Shown: piece by piece, positions 54,458-62,477 of the stretch
Numbering within the stretch: position 1 is the first letter of the stretch
Layout of the letters: every line of letters begins with the position of its first letter
DNA from: Jeotgalicoccus aerolatus
GTDB lineage: Bacteria; Bacillota; Bacilli; Staphylococcales; Salinicoccaceae
DNA: 64,000 nt
Reading direction: 5' to 3'
Assembly (NCBI RefSeq): GCF_014635205.1
Contig: NZ_BMCN01000002.1
Span: forward strand, 248,001-312,000
Program-made: the position numbers and the translations under genes
Notes under the pieces: generated by a model
Databases searched by the model: none
What the model saw: only the letters and a program-made list of their open reading frames with translations
What the model was told of the DNA's origin: nothing

Positions 54458-55059
54458 TTACAGTAGCTTTATCCAAAGGACGTTTATTTGATGATTTCGT
54501 GTCCTATTTAGAAAAATATGAGCTATATAAATACAGCAAAGTGCTGCAGGATGAATCCCGCACCTTATACACCATTGTCGATAATATCCGCTTTATTTTT
54601 GCTAAAGGTCCGGATGTTCCTGTTTACGTTGAACGGGGTGTGGCAGATATCGGCATCGTCGGCAGTGACATTATTGAAGAGGAAGTCTTCAGTTACTTAA
54701 ATGTATCAGAACTGCCGTTTGGTAAATGCCACTTCGCACTGGCAGGCCCGCCGAATGTAGAACATTTCAATACGGTGGCATCGAAATACACAAATATAGC
54801 GAGAAAATATTTTAATACGCAGCAGCAGCCTGTCTCTCTGATTCATTTAAATGGATCTGTCGAACTGGCGCCGATTCTAGGACTGGCCGATGGTATTGTC
54901 GACATCGTTCAAACAGGGAATACGCTTCGCGACAACGGTTTGATTGAATACGAAAAAATTCTAGATGTTCAAGCACGTTTAATCGCAAATAAGCAGACTT
55001 TTTATACTAAAGAAGACAGCATCTATGAATTTTTAAGTGAAATTGGAGTGATTGAATGA
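54454..55059 (+). CDS. hisG: ATP phosphoribosyltransferase catalytic subunit HisG (short form)
   Basis: 201 residues, the short HisG that needs HisZ. VALSKGRLFDDFVSYLEKY, IRFIFAKGPDVPVYVERGVADIGIVGSD and ELAPILGLADGIVDIVQTGNTLRDNGL carry the PRPP-binding and ATP-binding signatures. It begins histidine biosynthesis by joining ATP and PRPP. It overlaps hisZ and hisD by four bases each, consistent with coupled translation. Confidence 0.95.
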   Translation: MITVALSKGRLFDDFVSYLEKYELYKYSKVLQDESRTLYTIVDNIRFIFAKGPDVPVYVERGVADIGIVGSDIIEEEVFSYLNVSELPFGKCHFALAGPPNVEHFNTVASKYTNIARKYFNTQQQPVSLIHLNGSVELAPILGLADGIVDIVQTGNTLRDNGLIEYEKILDVQARLIANKQTFYTKEDSIYEFLSEIGVIE

Positions 55060-56288
55060 ACGCCGAAACTTTTAAGAAAAAATTTGTAACTTTTGATGAT
55101 ACAGACAAGGAAAGTCTAGAAAATGTTCTTTCTATTATAGAAGATGTTAAGAAAAATTCAGACTCAGCTTTAAAAAAATATACAGAACAATTTGACGGTC
55201 AGACGGTTGAAGATTTCAGAGTACCTGAAGAAAAACTTAAGAGGAGCTTTGAAAATTTAAGTGATGAAGAAAAGAATGCGCTGATTTTAATTAAGGACCG
55301 CATTGCTGATTATCAGCAGTCGATTAAATATAAGGACTATCAGGACGGTGAGTTCTCTTATGTTTATCATCCGCTGGAACGTATCGGTATTTACATCCCG
55401 GGAGGAACGGCATTATACCCCTCCAGTGTACTGATGTCAGCTGTTCCAGCAGCGGTTGCCGGCGTCAAAGATATCGTTGCAGTAACGCCAACTTTTACTG
55501 ACGAAAACATTACATTAGCAGCACTTTATATTGCCGGAGTCACAGAGGTGTATACGGCAGGCGGCGCCCAGGCGGTCGCAGCTTTAGCTTATGGGACAGA
55601 GTCGATTAAAAAAGTCGATAAAATAACAGGGCCCGGAAATAAATACGTTGCTCTGGCAAAAAAACAAGTATTTGGCGACGTCGGTATCGATATGATTGCG
55701 GGGCCAAGTGAAATTCTTTTATACGTGGATGATACGGCTGATTACACAGCGATTGCCTATGATGTTTTTGCTCAGGCAGAGCACGATGTAAATGCCCGGA
55801 CATTTCTACTGGCAGAATCATCAAATGTGATTGAAGCTGTACAATCCGAAATAGATCGTTTAATCGGTGAGCAGCAGCGTACGGATGTGATTCGGGAATC
55901 ACTGAACAATAATCACTATCAGATTATCGACAGCAGAGAAAATTTGCTGGAGATAATTAACTATATTGCGCCTGAACACGTATCAATCCAGCACAGAGAA
56001 GAACAAGTTATCAGCAAAAATATTCGTTATGCCGGTGCGGTTTTTATCGGCAAATATTCTCCGGAGGCTATCGGTGATTATGCAGCGGGACCATCTCACG
56101 TACTGCCGACAAATCAGACGGGGCGTTTCAGCCACGGACTGAATGTCAATGACTTTTTAACGAGTCATGCAGTAATTCAGCTGAAAGAGGGAACATATAA
56201 CAGTATTGCAGATGCTGCAAAAACTATAGCAAAAAAAGAAGGACTCTATGCACATTATGAATCCTTAAATATTAGAACGGAGCGATAA
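55056..56288 (+). CDS. hisD: Histidinol dehydrogenase HisD
   Basis: 410 residues. PLERIGIYIPGGTALYPSSVLMSAVPA, KVDKITGPGNKYVALAKKQVFGDVGIDMIAGPSE and AQAEHDVNARTFLL hold the catalytic His and zinc ligands; GDYAAGPSHVLPTNQTGRF is the second zinc-site segment. It catalyses the last two NAD-dependent oxidations to histidine. Slightly shorter than the 425-435 typical elsewhere. hisC follows within two bases. Confidence 0.95.
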   Translation: MNAETFKKKFVTFDDTDKESLENVLSIIEDVKKNSDSALKKYTEQFDGQTVEDFRVPEEKLKRSFENLSDEEKNALILIKDRIADYQQSIKYKDYQDGEFSYVYHPLERIGIYIPGGTALYPSSVLMSAVPAAVAGVKDIVAVTPTFTDENITLAALYIAGVTEVYTAGGAQAVAALAYGTESIKKVDKITGPGNKYVALAKKQVFGDVGIDMIAGPSEILLYVDDTADYTAIAYDVFAQAEHDVNARTFLLAESSNVIEAVQSEIDRLIGEQQRTDVIRESLNNNHYQIIDSRENLLEIINYIAPEHVSIQHREEQVISKNIRYAGAVFIGKYSPEAIGDYAAGPSHVLPTNQTGRFSHGLNVNDFLTSHAVIQLKEGTYNSIADAAKTIAKKEGLYAHYESLNIRTER

Positions 56289-56289
56289 G

Positions 56290-57276
56290 ATGATTAGTAT
56301 GGATAGAAACACGTCACCGAAATCACCGCTTTCAAAAGCGCAGATTACAGATGCGGTGAATCAGACCAATATTGAATTGTATCCGGAAGAAGAACTGGAC
56401 CGTTTTAAGTCACTCTATGCAAAAAGGAACGGCTTTAAGCCGGAAAATATTGAAGTAGCTAACGGCTCGGATGAATGGCTGCAGAAAATTGTAATGACAC
56501 TGGGGAAAAATGGTGTGATGTCTCTGAGCCCGGATTTTGTAATGTATCAGGTCTATGCCAACCAGGCAGGATTCCGTTATTATTCAGTCCCTTCAAGAGA
56601 AGATTATTCATTTGATTATGATTTAGTCATCAATGAAATCAAGTCAAAAAAACCATCCTTATTTTTAATTTCTAACCCGCATAACCCTACAGGCGTACTG
56701 CTGCCGAGTCATTTTATAAATGATCTGTCAGATGCGATGAAATCTGTCGGAGGGACGCTTGTAATTGATGAAGCATATGGCGAGTTTGCACTGGGTCATC
56801 CGCTGCCACAGGGAGAGCATATCGTTATCGTCAGAACCATGAGTAAAGTGTATGGTTTAGCCGGTCTACGAATCGGTATCGCAATTGCTCAGGGTGAGAC
56901 ATATCAGTCGATTACGAGAATTAATCATCCATATCCTTTAAACAGCCTGTCTTTAAACCTCGGCAGTGAATTACTGAAAGATAACGAACAGCTGGATGAC
57001 TGGTTCAGCTATCAAAAGCAGCTGCAGAAATCACTGGTTGAAGCCTTCGAAACTGTTAGGCGGCATGTGAAAATTAAACCGACGCATACGAATTTTATAT
57101 TCATCTATGGAAGCAAGGCGAGAGATCTGTATGAATATCTTTATAAAAATGGCTACAGAGGCCGTGCTTATGATGAAGTTAACCTTAAAAATGCTGCGCG
57201 ATTTTCAATTGTCCATGAGGATGAATATCCGAAGCTAAAAGAATTAATCAAAAAGTGGGGAGAGTCTCATGACTAG
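56290..57276 (+). CDS. hisC: Histidinol-phosphate aminotransferase HisC
   Basis: 328 residues of fold-type I aminotransferase. ISNPHNPTGVLLPS contacts PLP, VIDEAYGEF the PLP Asp, and IVRTMSKVYGLAGLRIG holds the Schiff-base Lys. It is about 20 residues shorter than usual HisC, mainly at the N-terminus (ISMDRNTSPKSPLS). It converts imidazole-acetol phosphate to histidinol phosphate. Overlaps hisB by eight bases. Confidence 0.92.
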   Translation: MISMDRNTSPKSPLSKAQITDAVNQTNIELYPEEELDRFKSLYAKRNGFKPENIEVANGSDEWLQKIVMTLGKNGVMSLSPDFVMYQVYANQAGFRYYSVPSREDYSFDYDLVINEIKSKKPSLFLISNPHNPTGVLLPSHFINDLSDAMKSVGGTLVIDEAYGEFALGHPLPQGEHIVIVRTMSKVYGLAGLRIGIAIAQGETYQSITRINHPYPLNSLSLNLGSELLKDNEQLDDWFSYQKQLQKSLVEAFETVRRHVKIKPTHTNFIFIYGSKARDLYEYLYKNGYRGRAYDEVNLKNAARFSIVHEDEYPKLKELIKKWGESHD

Positions 57277-57853
57277 TTATGCTAAAAAGAGAGAGACGAA
57301 AGAAACGAAGTTAACAGTTGAAATCGATGATGAGAAAGATTTTAAAACATCTGAAATAGATACAGGGATCGGCTTTTTTGATCATATGCTGACCCTGTTC
57401 AGCTTTCACTCGGAACTGTATGTAAACATACAGGCAGAAGGTGATTTATACGTAGACGGGCATCATACGGTCGAGGATATCGGCATCGTTCTCGGACAGC
57501 TGATTCAGGAATTATATTCCGAAAAAGAAAGTTATGTGAGATACGGGGCGATGTATTTACCGATGGATGAATCACTGGCGCGAGTTGTGCTGGATTTATC
57601 GGGGAGACCGCATCTCAGCTTCAATGCAGAAATTTCTAAAGAAAAAGTCGGAGATTTTGATACAGAACTCACCGAAGAATTTTTTAATGCTGTGGCGATG
57701 AACGCGAGAATGACGCTGCATGTCGATTTATTAAAAACAGGTAATTCTCATCATGAGATTGAAGCGGTATTTAAAGGGTTTGCACGCAGCTTAAAAATCG
57801 CACTGCAGCCTTCAGACAGCGGTGTGCCATCATCAAAGGGTGTAATAGAATAA
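57269..57853 (+). CDS. hisB: Imidazoleglycerol-phosphate dehydratase HisB
   Basis: 194 residues, the single-function HisB without the phosphatase half. GIGFFDHMLTLFSFHS, DGHHTVEDIGIVLGQ and NSHHEIEAVFKGFARSLKIAL supply the Mn-binding His clusters; SGVPSSKGVIE is the usual C-terminus, so the gene is full length. The next gene in related operons is hisH, but here only a remnant follows. Confidence 0.95.
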   Translation: MTSYAKKRETKETKLTVEIDDEKDFKTSEIDTGIGFFDHMLTLFSFHSELYVNIQAEGDLYVDGHHTVEDIGIVLGQLIQELYSEKESYVRYGAMYLPMDESLARVVLDLSGRPHLSFNAEISKEKVGDFDTELTEEFFNAVAMNARMTLHVDLLKTGNSHHEIEAVFKGFARSLKIALQPSDSGVPSSKGVIE

Positions 57854-57854
57854 A

Positions 57855-57893
57855 GTCTTTAAGAATTTAAAAATGATGCAGGGGTGTTTTTAG
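57855..57893 (+). pseudogene. hisH: hisH C-terminal remnant
   Basis: In the frame from 57855 the codons read VFKNLKMMQGCF and stop (57891-57893). This resembles the end of HisH (E. coli HisH ends KLLKNFLEM, as I recall). It stands exactly where hisH belongs, between hisB and hisA, and contains the GGGGTG ribosome site of hisA, which may explain why it was kept. The rest of HisH, about 180 codons with its Cys-His-Glu triad, is absent. The match is short, so the call is tentative. Confidence 0.5.
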
Positions 57894-57894
57894 A

Positions 57895-58596
57895 GTGAAG
57901 ATTATTCCAGCTATAGATTTAATAGACGGACAAAATGTGCGTTTATCACAAGGTGATTATAAAAAGCAATCGCAAATGAAAAAGACACCGCAGCAGGCAC
58001 TTGAATTTTACTCGGGCTACCAATCAGTCGAACGGATTCACGTCGTGGATCTGATGGGGGCGCTACATAAAAAAGCGGTGGAGTCGAATCTCGTCAGTGA
58101 ACTGGCTGAACAATCAGCGCTGCCGCTTGAAATAGGGGGAGGCATCCGCTCTCTTGAAACGCTTAAAGCCTACCATGACATGGGTGTGGAGTATTTTATT
58201 TTAGGGACACGCGCCATCATAGATGTGCCCTGGTTAAAAGAAGCTGCTGACTTATTTCCCGGGAAAATATTCGTCGGTGTCGATGCTAAAGAAAATGATA
58301 TTTATATTAACGGCTGGACTGAAAACAGCGATGTCACGATCGATGAATATTTAGCGGATGTGGAAGATATCGACTTAGCAGGTATTATTTACACAGATAT
58401 CGACAAAGACGGTATGGGGCTCGGACCCAACTTTGAGAATACAGCAAGGATAAACAAACTGACCCGACACAAAGTTGTTGCCAGCGGCGGAATTAGAAAT
58501 AAGGCAGATTTGGATGAACTGGAGACACTAGGCATAGAAGAAGCAATCGTAGGAAAAGCAAGTCACACTGAAGAATTCTGGGAGGGCATCAAATGA
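57895..58596 (+). CDS. hisA: Phosphoribosylformimino-AICAR phosphate isomerase HisA
   Basis: 233 residues from a GTG behind AGGGGTG. TIM barrel: IIPAIDLIDGQNVRLSQGDY with catalytic Asp8, LEIGGGIRSLE, YFILGTRAI, FVGVDAKENDIYINGW with the second catalytic Asp and VVASGGIRNKADL, the half-barrel phosphate sites. It performs the Amadori isomerisation before HisF. It overlaps hisF by four bases. Confidence 0.95.
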   Translation: MKIIPAIDLIDGQNVRLSQGDYKKQSQMKKTPQQALEFYSGYQSVERIHVVDLMGALHKKAVESNLVSELAEQSALPLEIGGGIRSLETLKAYHDMGVEYFILGTRAIIDVPWLKEAADLFPGKIFVGVDAKENDIYINGWTENSDVTIDEYLADVEDIDLAGIIYTDIDKDGMGLGPNFENTARINKLTRHKVVASGGIRNKADLDELETLGIEEAIVGKASHTEEFWEGIK

Positions 58597-59354
58597 AGCC
58601 AAAAAAAATAATCGCATGCCTCGATGTAAAAGACGGCGAAGTAGTTAAAGGTGTAAACTTTATTAATTTACAGCATATTGGCAAGCCCGCTGAACTGGCT
58701 AAAAAATATAATAATGAAGGTGCAGATGAAGTGGTCTTTTTAGATATTTCTAAGACCCAGGAAGGTCACGATTTAATGCTTGAAGCAGTCAGTGACACTG
58801 CAAAAGAACTCTCTGTCCCGCTGACTGTAGGCGGGGGGATTCAGTCAAACGACGATATTAAACAGCTGCTGGATGCCGGTGCTGACAAAGTCAGCATTAA
58901 TTCCGCTGCACTTAAAAACCCGAACTTTATCCGCCAGGCCAGTAAAACATTCGGCAGTCAGTCGATCATACTTGCTGTAGATGTAAAATATGATACTGAA
59001 CTTGAAGATTATTACGTATACACTCATGGCGGAACAAAAAGAGCGGATAAGAAAGCTTTTGACTGGCTCGTAGAGGGTGAAGCGGCTGGAGCAGGAGAAT
59101 TGCTGATTACCAGCATGGATCACGACGGAGTTAAATCAGGTTTTGATACTGAATTTCTTAAAAAAGCGGCAGAAATCGTCAATATCCCTGTGACAGCGAG
59201 CGGAGGTGCAGGAAATATCAGTCACTTTGTTGATCTGTTCCAAGAGACAAATGCTGCTGCTGGTCTGGCTGCTTCTATTTTCCACAGAGACGAAGTGAAC
59301 ATCAGAGATTTAAAACAGGAATTGAACCAGAATGGAATTGAGGTGGGTATGTAA
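58593..59354 (+). CDS. hisF: Imidazole glycerol-phosphate synthase subunit HisF
   Basis: 253 residues. KKIIACLDVKDGEVVKGVNF with catalytic Asp, VGGGIQSNDDI, DKVSINSAALKNP, LAVDVKYDTE with the second catalytic Asp, and TASGGAGNISHF define HisF. It normally takes ammonia from the HisH glutaminase through its barrel. With no hisH in the operon it could run on free ammonium at high concentration, or on an unlinked glutaminase. Ends one base into hisI. Confidence 0.95.
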   Translation: MKPKKIIACLDVKDGEVVKGVNFINLQHIGKPAELAKKYNNEGADEVVFLDISKTQEGHDLMLEAVSDTAKELSVPLTVGGGIQSNDDIKQLLDAGADKVSINSAALKNPNFIRQASKTFGSQSIILAVDVKYDTELEDYYVYTHGGTKRADKKAFDWLVEGEAAGAGELLITSMDHDGVKSGFDTEFLKKAAEIVNIPVTASGGAGNISHFVDLFQETNAAAGLAASIFHRDEVNIRDLKQELNQNGIEVGM

Positions 59355-59977
59355 TGCAGCCGGATTTCAGTAAAAATAACGGGCTCTTGTCAGTTATACT
59401 GCAGGACAGCCATACGAAACAAGTGCTGATGAATGGATTTATGAATGAAGAAGCTTTTAAAAAAACAACGGCGGACAATGTTGTTTGGTTTTACTCGCGC
59501 TCTAAAGAGCGGCTTTGGAAAAAGGGTGAAACGAGCGGTAATATTCAGGAAGTCGTTTCAATGGCATTAGACTGTGATCAGGATGCACTGCTCATTCAAG
59601 TTAATCCCAAAGGCCCGACTTGCCATACCGGGACACAGAGTTGTTTTGGTGATGACTATTTCAGTATTCAGAAGCTGGAAAGCACTGTGCAGAATAAAAT
59701 TGAGAATCCTAAAGAAGGGTCTTATACTAAATATCTTGTTGAAAAGGGACTCGATAAAATATTAAAAAAATGCGGCGAGGAAATGACTGAAGTGGTGATT
59801 GCTGCAAAAAATAAAGATAAGCAGGAACTAATCGATGAAACGAGCGATTTACTCTATCATGTTTTGGTTATGTTAAATAACGAAGGTGTTTCTTTATCAG
59901 ATGTTGAAGCGAAACTTGAAGAAAGACACGGTGAAAAGCAGGACTACAGTGTTCGTGAAGACATTCAAAACTGGTAG
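59354..59977 (+). CDS. hisI: Bifunctional phosphoribosyl-AMP cyclohydrolase / phosphoribosyl-ATP pyrophosphatase HisIE
   Basis: 207 residues. HisI part: VLMNGFMNEEAFKKT, VWFYSRSKERLWKKGETSGN, DCDQDALLIQVNPKGPTCHTGTQSCF with zinc/Mg ligands. HisE part from about 115: EGSYTKYLVEKGLDKILKKCGEEMTEVVIAAKN, the all-alpha NTP pyrophosphatase. It is the second and third step enzyme and closes the operon before a strong terminator. Confidence 0.95.
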   Translation: MQPDFSKNNGLLSVILQDSHTKQVLMNGFMNEEAFKKTTADNVVWFYSRSKERLWKKGETSGNIQEVVSMALDCDQDALLIQVNPKGPTCHTGTQSCFGDDYFSIQKLESTVQNKIENPKEGSYTKYLVEKGLDKILKKCGEEMTEVVIAAKNKDKQELIDETSDLLYHVLVMLNNEGVSLSDVEAKLEERHGEKQDYSVREDIQNW

Positions 59978-60000
59978 AGTAAAACTTATAAAATATAGAC

Positions 60001-60050
60001 ATAATCCGTATGCGATGCTCTTCTGGAGCATCGCATACGGATTATTTTTT
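60001..60050. terminator. Bidirectional terminator after hisI
   Basis: ATAATCCGTATGCGATGCTC / GAGCATCGCATACGGATTAT with a short loop and T run; the small minus-strand gene stops inside it. Confidence 0.92.
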
Positions 60051-60200
60051 CTGACGGACAGAAGTTATCTTTTCGTCATGACCAAACATGCGCCGGCATA
60101 TTTTACGTGCGTCGATCTGGTCCCTCGCACATATTTCCTTAACAGCCGTACGTCCGTTCTTTTCAACAGTAATTTCAAAACGTTTTGTACCGCACCTCAT
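60042..60200 (-). CDS. Conserved-looking small basic protein, 52 residues
   Basis: ATG at 60200 with GGGTGA five to eight bases upstream and a TAA inside the his terminator, which is a typical gene end. The product begins MRCGTKRFEITVEKNGRTAV and goes on with ARDQIDARKICRRMFG, a short beta-beta-alpha pattern, then ITSVRQKK. It is rich in Arg/Lys and has three Cys. Too short for automatic length cut-offs. The family is not recognised; a nucleic-acid-binding role would fit the charge but is a guess. Confidence 0.6.
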   Translation of the reverse strand: MRCGTKRFEITVEKNGRTAVKEICARDQIDARKICRRMFGHDEKITSVRQKK

Positions 60201-60216
60201 GTACACTCACCCTTAA

Positions 60217-60909
60217 TTATTTCTCTCTAATTTCATATGCATATTTCAGCTGACTTATAATCATAATAAATCCGATGATTACAATACTGAAAATTTGAGA
60301 TTCTTCCGTGATAAATGAATAGAAAATCATGAAGATGATAGCAAAGAACAGCATAGTGCTGGTCAGTGTCCACGAGCGGTATAGTGCTTTCGCCATAATG
60401 AATATCTCACCTTCATCTGAAGCGGCAAACAATTTCTCTGCGTATTTATTATCGGAAATTTCCGGTAAATCTTTATCCGGATAGATAATATTAACCAGTG
60501 CTGATGCCTGGAAACTCATAAACATTGAAACGAACACCAATACTATCGTCAGCGCGACAAGCCAAGGGCTTTCTGCAGCTAAGGCTTGAATTGCAAGTGC
60601 CATAAGTGACAATACTAATGGTACTGCTGTGGCAACTGTAACAACATTGAATGTATTATAGCTGTATACATCAAAGTCATCGTCATCTACTTTTCTATTA
60701 TTATCTTTAGTCATTTTAATCAGTTTTTTGCGGCGTATAAATGCATATACAAGCAGTGCAGCAGCGAGTACAATCATTACGATACTCAGCCAGAAGTAGA
60801 TAGTTTCCAATAAGCCCTCCGAATTTCTTCCGTAAAGCAGTTCCAGTGTCAGATAACCTGCGGCAAAACCGATTGCGGCATACAGCAGCATTTTTAATAA
60901 GAATTTCAT
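60217..60909 (-). CDS. DUF3169 family membrane protein
   Basis: 230 residues with about six membrane helices in three pairs (about 1-60, 90-145, 185-225). The central loop KVDDDDFDVYSYNTFNVVT and the later loop SDNKYAEKLFAASDEGEIFIMAKALYRSW are the family features. DUF3169 proteins are usually encoded next to a small XRE regulator, as here: its ATG follows the regulator stop with no gap. Function unknown. Confidence 0.8.
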   Translation of the reverse strand: MKFLLKMLLYAAIGFAAGYLTLELLYGRNSEGLLETIYFWLSIVMIVLAAALLVYAFIRRKKLIKMTKDNNRKVDDDDFDVYSYNTFNVVTVATAVPLVLSLMALAIQALAAESPWLVALTIVLVFVSMFMSFQASALVNIIYPDKDLPEISDNKYAEKLFAASDEGEIFIMAKALYRSWTLTSTMLFFAIIFMIFYSFITEESQIFSIVIIGFIMIISQLKYAYEIREK

Positions 60910-61113
60910 TTATAACTCCTCCTCATCGAATATAAAAATATTCTCGATCGGTTCGTTAAATATCTTAGCCATTCGTTTTGCAATTAACAGCGATGGAATA
61001 TACTCTTCGCGTTCGATTAAGCTGATTGTCTGCCGTGATACTTTAGCAAGTTTTGAGAGCTGGGTCTGGTTTAAACTGTCCCTGGCGCGCAGTTCACGCA
61101 GCCGTGTTTTCAT
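60910..61113 (-). CDS. Small XRE-family HTH regulator
   Basis: 67 residues, essentially one helix-turn-helix: LRARDSLNQTQLSKLAKVSRQTISLIE, then SLLIAKRMAKIFNEPIENIFIF, the YozG/Cro-type of compact repressors. Directly coupled to the DUF3169 gene, which it probably controls. TTGTCA repeats lie just upstream (61180-61227). Confidence 0.88.
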   Translation of the reverse strand: MKTRLRELRARDSLNQTQLSKLAKVSRQTISLIEREEYIPSLLIAKRMAKIFNEPIENIFIFDEEEL

Positions 61114-61179
61114 TTGTCATAACCTCGCTTTGTAATTACAGGATACATATATGTTCTGTATTTATAATGTATCATATTA

Positions 61180-61227
61180 TTGTCATTTTGACAAATATAC
61201 TTGTCAAAAAGAAAACTAATATTGTCA
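61180..61227. promoter_or_regulatory. TTGTCA operator cluster between the XRE gene and the SMR pair
   Basis: TTGTCATTTTGACAA (61180-61194) is a perfect 6-3-6 palindrome; further TTGTCA copies follow at 61201-61206 and 61222-61227. The spacing of about 21 bases suggests cooperative binding, perhaps by the XRE protein encoded to the left. The remaining intergenic DNA is AT-rich. Confidence 0.5.
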
Positions 61228-61300
61228 TTTTTAATTGTATTATTTGAAATGTTATATTTAAATAGTGAAATACAGGTTTAAAACTTGAGGGGTGAAGTAT

Positions 61301-61608
61301 ATGGGCTTGTTATATTTGGCCGGTGCTGTCGTTTCAGAAGTATTCGGCTCCAGCATGATGAAAGTGACTGCTGACAATTATTCAATAAAAGCAATCTTAG
61401 GAATTTTAGCCGGTTATATCTTGGCCTTTTACTTGCTGTCACTTGCCCTTCTGACATTACCGCTCAGCTTTGCTTATGCAGCGTGGAGCGGTGCAGAGAC
61501 GATGCTGACGGCTGTTATTGGATTTGCAGTATTTAAACAGGAATGAATAAGATGAAAATCACCGGTATTATTATTTTAATTATCGGGCTTATTTTAATGA
61601 GAGTATAG
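61301..61608 (+). pseudogene. SMR-family efflux subunit, frameshifted near the C-terminus
   Basis: From the ATG at 61301 behind GAGGGG the frame gives LLYLAGAVVSEVFGSSMMKV, with the SMR TM1 Glu, three helices and PLSFAYAAWSGAE, then ends early at 61544-61546 after AVFKQE. Inserting one base near 61542 restores MNKMKITGIIILIIGLILM and a stop at 61606-61608, the missing fourth helix, for about 102 residues. Either a sequencing error or a young pseudogene. It pairs with the next gene as in EbrAB/YkkCD-type heterodimers. Confidence 0.75.
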
Positions 61609-61619
61609 GAGTAGAATAG

Positions 61620-61961
61620 ATGAAAGCAGCTATATTTTTATTAGGCGCGATTATATTTGAAGTAATTGGAACAACTATGCTGAACTTATCTGATGGTTTT
61701 ACGAATATATTACCGACTGTCATTATGTTTATATGTTTTGCTTTATCATTTGTCTGTCTGATCGGTGCACTGAAGACGATTCCATTAAGTATTGCATACA
61801 GTGTATGGGCCGGACTCGGTACCGCAGGTGCAGCAATTATTGGTATTTTTCTATTTCAGGAACAGCTGTCTGCAGTAAATATTTTGGGATTATTTGTCAT
61901 CATATTGGGTGTTATTGTAATGAATTTTTCTAGTAAAGAGAAGAGAGAAATTCCGGAATGA
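61620..61961 (+). CDS. SMR-family small multidrug resistance protein
   Basis: 113 residues and four membrane helices. AAIFLLGAIIFEVIGTTML holds the essential membrane Glu, and IPLSIAYSVWAGLGTAGAAIIG the GxG fold of TM3. It exports cationic drugs or guanidinium-type metabolites in exchange for protons, as a homodimer or with the upstream subunit. AGGAG overlaps the end of the upstream gene. If that gene is truly broken, this one may work alone or not at all. Confidence 0.88.
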   Translation: MKAAIFLLGAIIFEVIGTTMLNLSDGFTNILPTVIMFICFALSFVCLIGALKTIPLSIAYSVWAGLGTAGAAIIGIFLFQEQLSAVNILGLFVIILGVIVMNFSSKEKREIPE

Positions 61962-61965
61962 ACAT

Positions 61966-61999
61966 AAAAAGCCGTCCTGATATCAGGACGGCTTTTTTT
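61966..61999. terminator. Bidirectional terminator after the SMR pair
   Basis: AAAAAGCCGTCCTGA / TCAGGACGGCTTTTTT; the convergent SRPBCC gene ends in it. Confidence 0.9.
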
Positions 62000-62462
62000 A
62001 TAAGTCTAACTGTTTTTCAATATCTTTCTGTAAGGCAGTGAACGTGTCTTTATCAATCTCCAAAGCTTCTCCGCCTTCAGCAATACTCTTGATACTTTCT
62101 GTTTTGAACTGCCAGCCGGCGAAATCCCGTGCGACATTATCAAATGATGCAGGCAGGCGTTCATTGAGAATTAGCTGTGTACTATTTTCTGCGTCTTCAA
62201 GCAATATTTCCACCTCGCCGGTGTCCCATGTAAAATGTATAAAATTAGGGTTATCATAGCGGAGTACATCCATTTTTGCATATTCATCATTTCCAAGGTT
62301 AAACACCATGCGTTTTGGACCTTTAAAAGAGAGTTCCGGAAACCACTCCTGAATGCCTTTTGTTGTAGCGAGATGTGCGAAGATCTCTTCTTTGCTGCTG
62401 TTAATTTCAACCATCACTTTCTGATAAGCCTGATTGTCTTTAGTATGATATGAAGTCTGCAT
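61998..62462 (-). CDS. SRPBCC-domain protein (AHSA1-like)
   Basis: 154 residues. VEINSSKEEIFAHLATTKGIQEWF is the START-like N-terminal strand and helix, followed by MVFNLGNDEYAKMDVLRYDNPNFIHFTW and a final helix region, the SRPBCC hydrophobic-ligand fold. Family members act as polyketide-like cyclases or chaperone cofactors; the ligand here is unknown. AAAGGAG upstream. Confidence 0.85.
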   Translation of the reverse strand: MQTSYHTKDNQAYQKVMVEINSSKEEIFAHLATTKGIQEWFPELSFKGPKRMVFNLGNDEYAKMDVLRYDNPNFIHFTWDTGEVEILLEDAENSTQLILNERLPASFDNVARDFAGWQFKTESIKSIAEGGEALEIDKDTFTALQKDIEKQLDL

Positions 62463-62477
62463 AGTTAAGATACTCCT

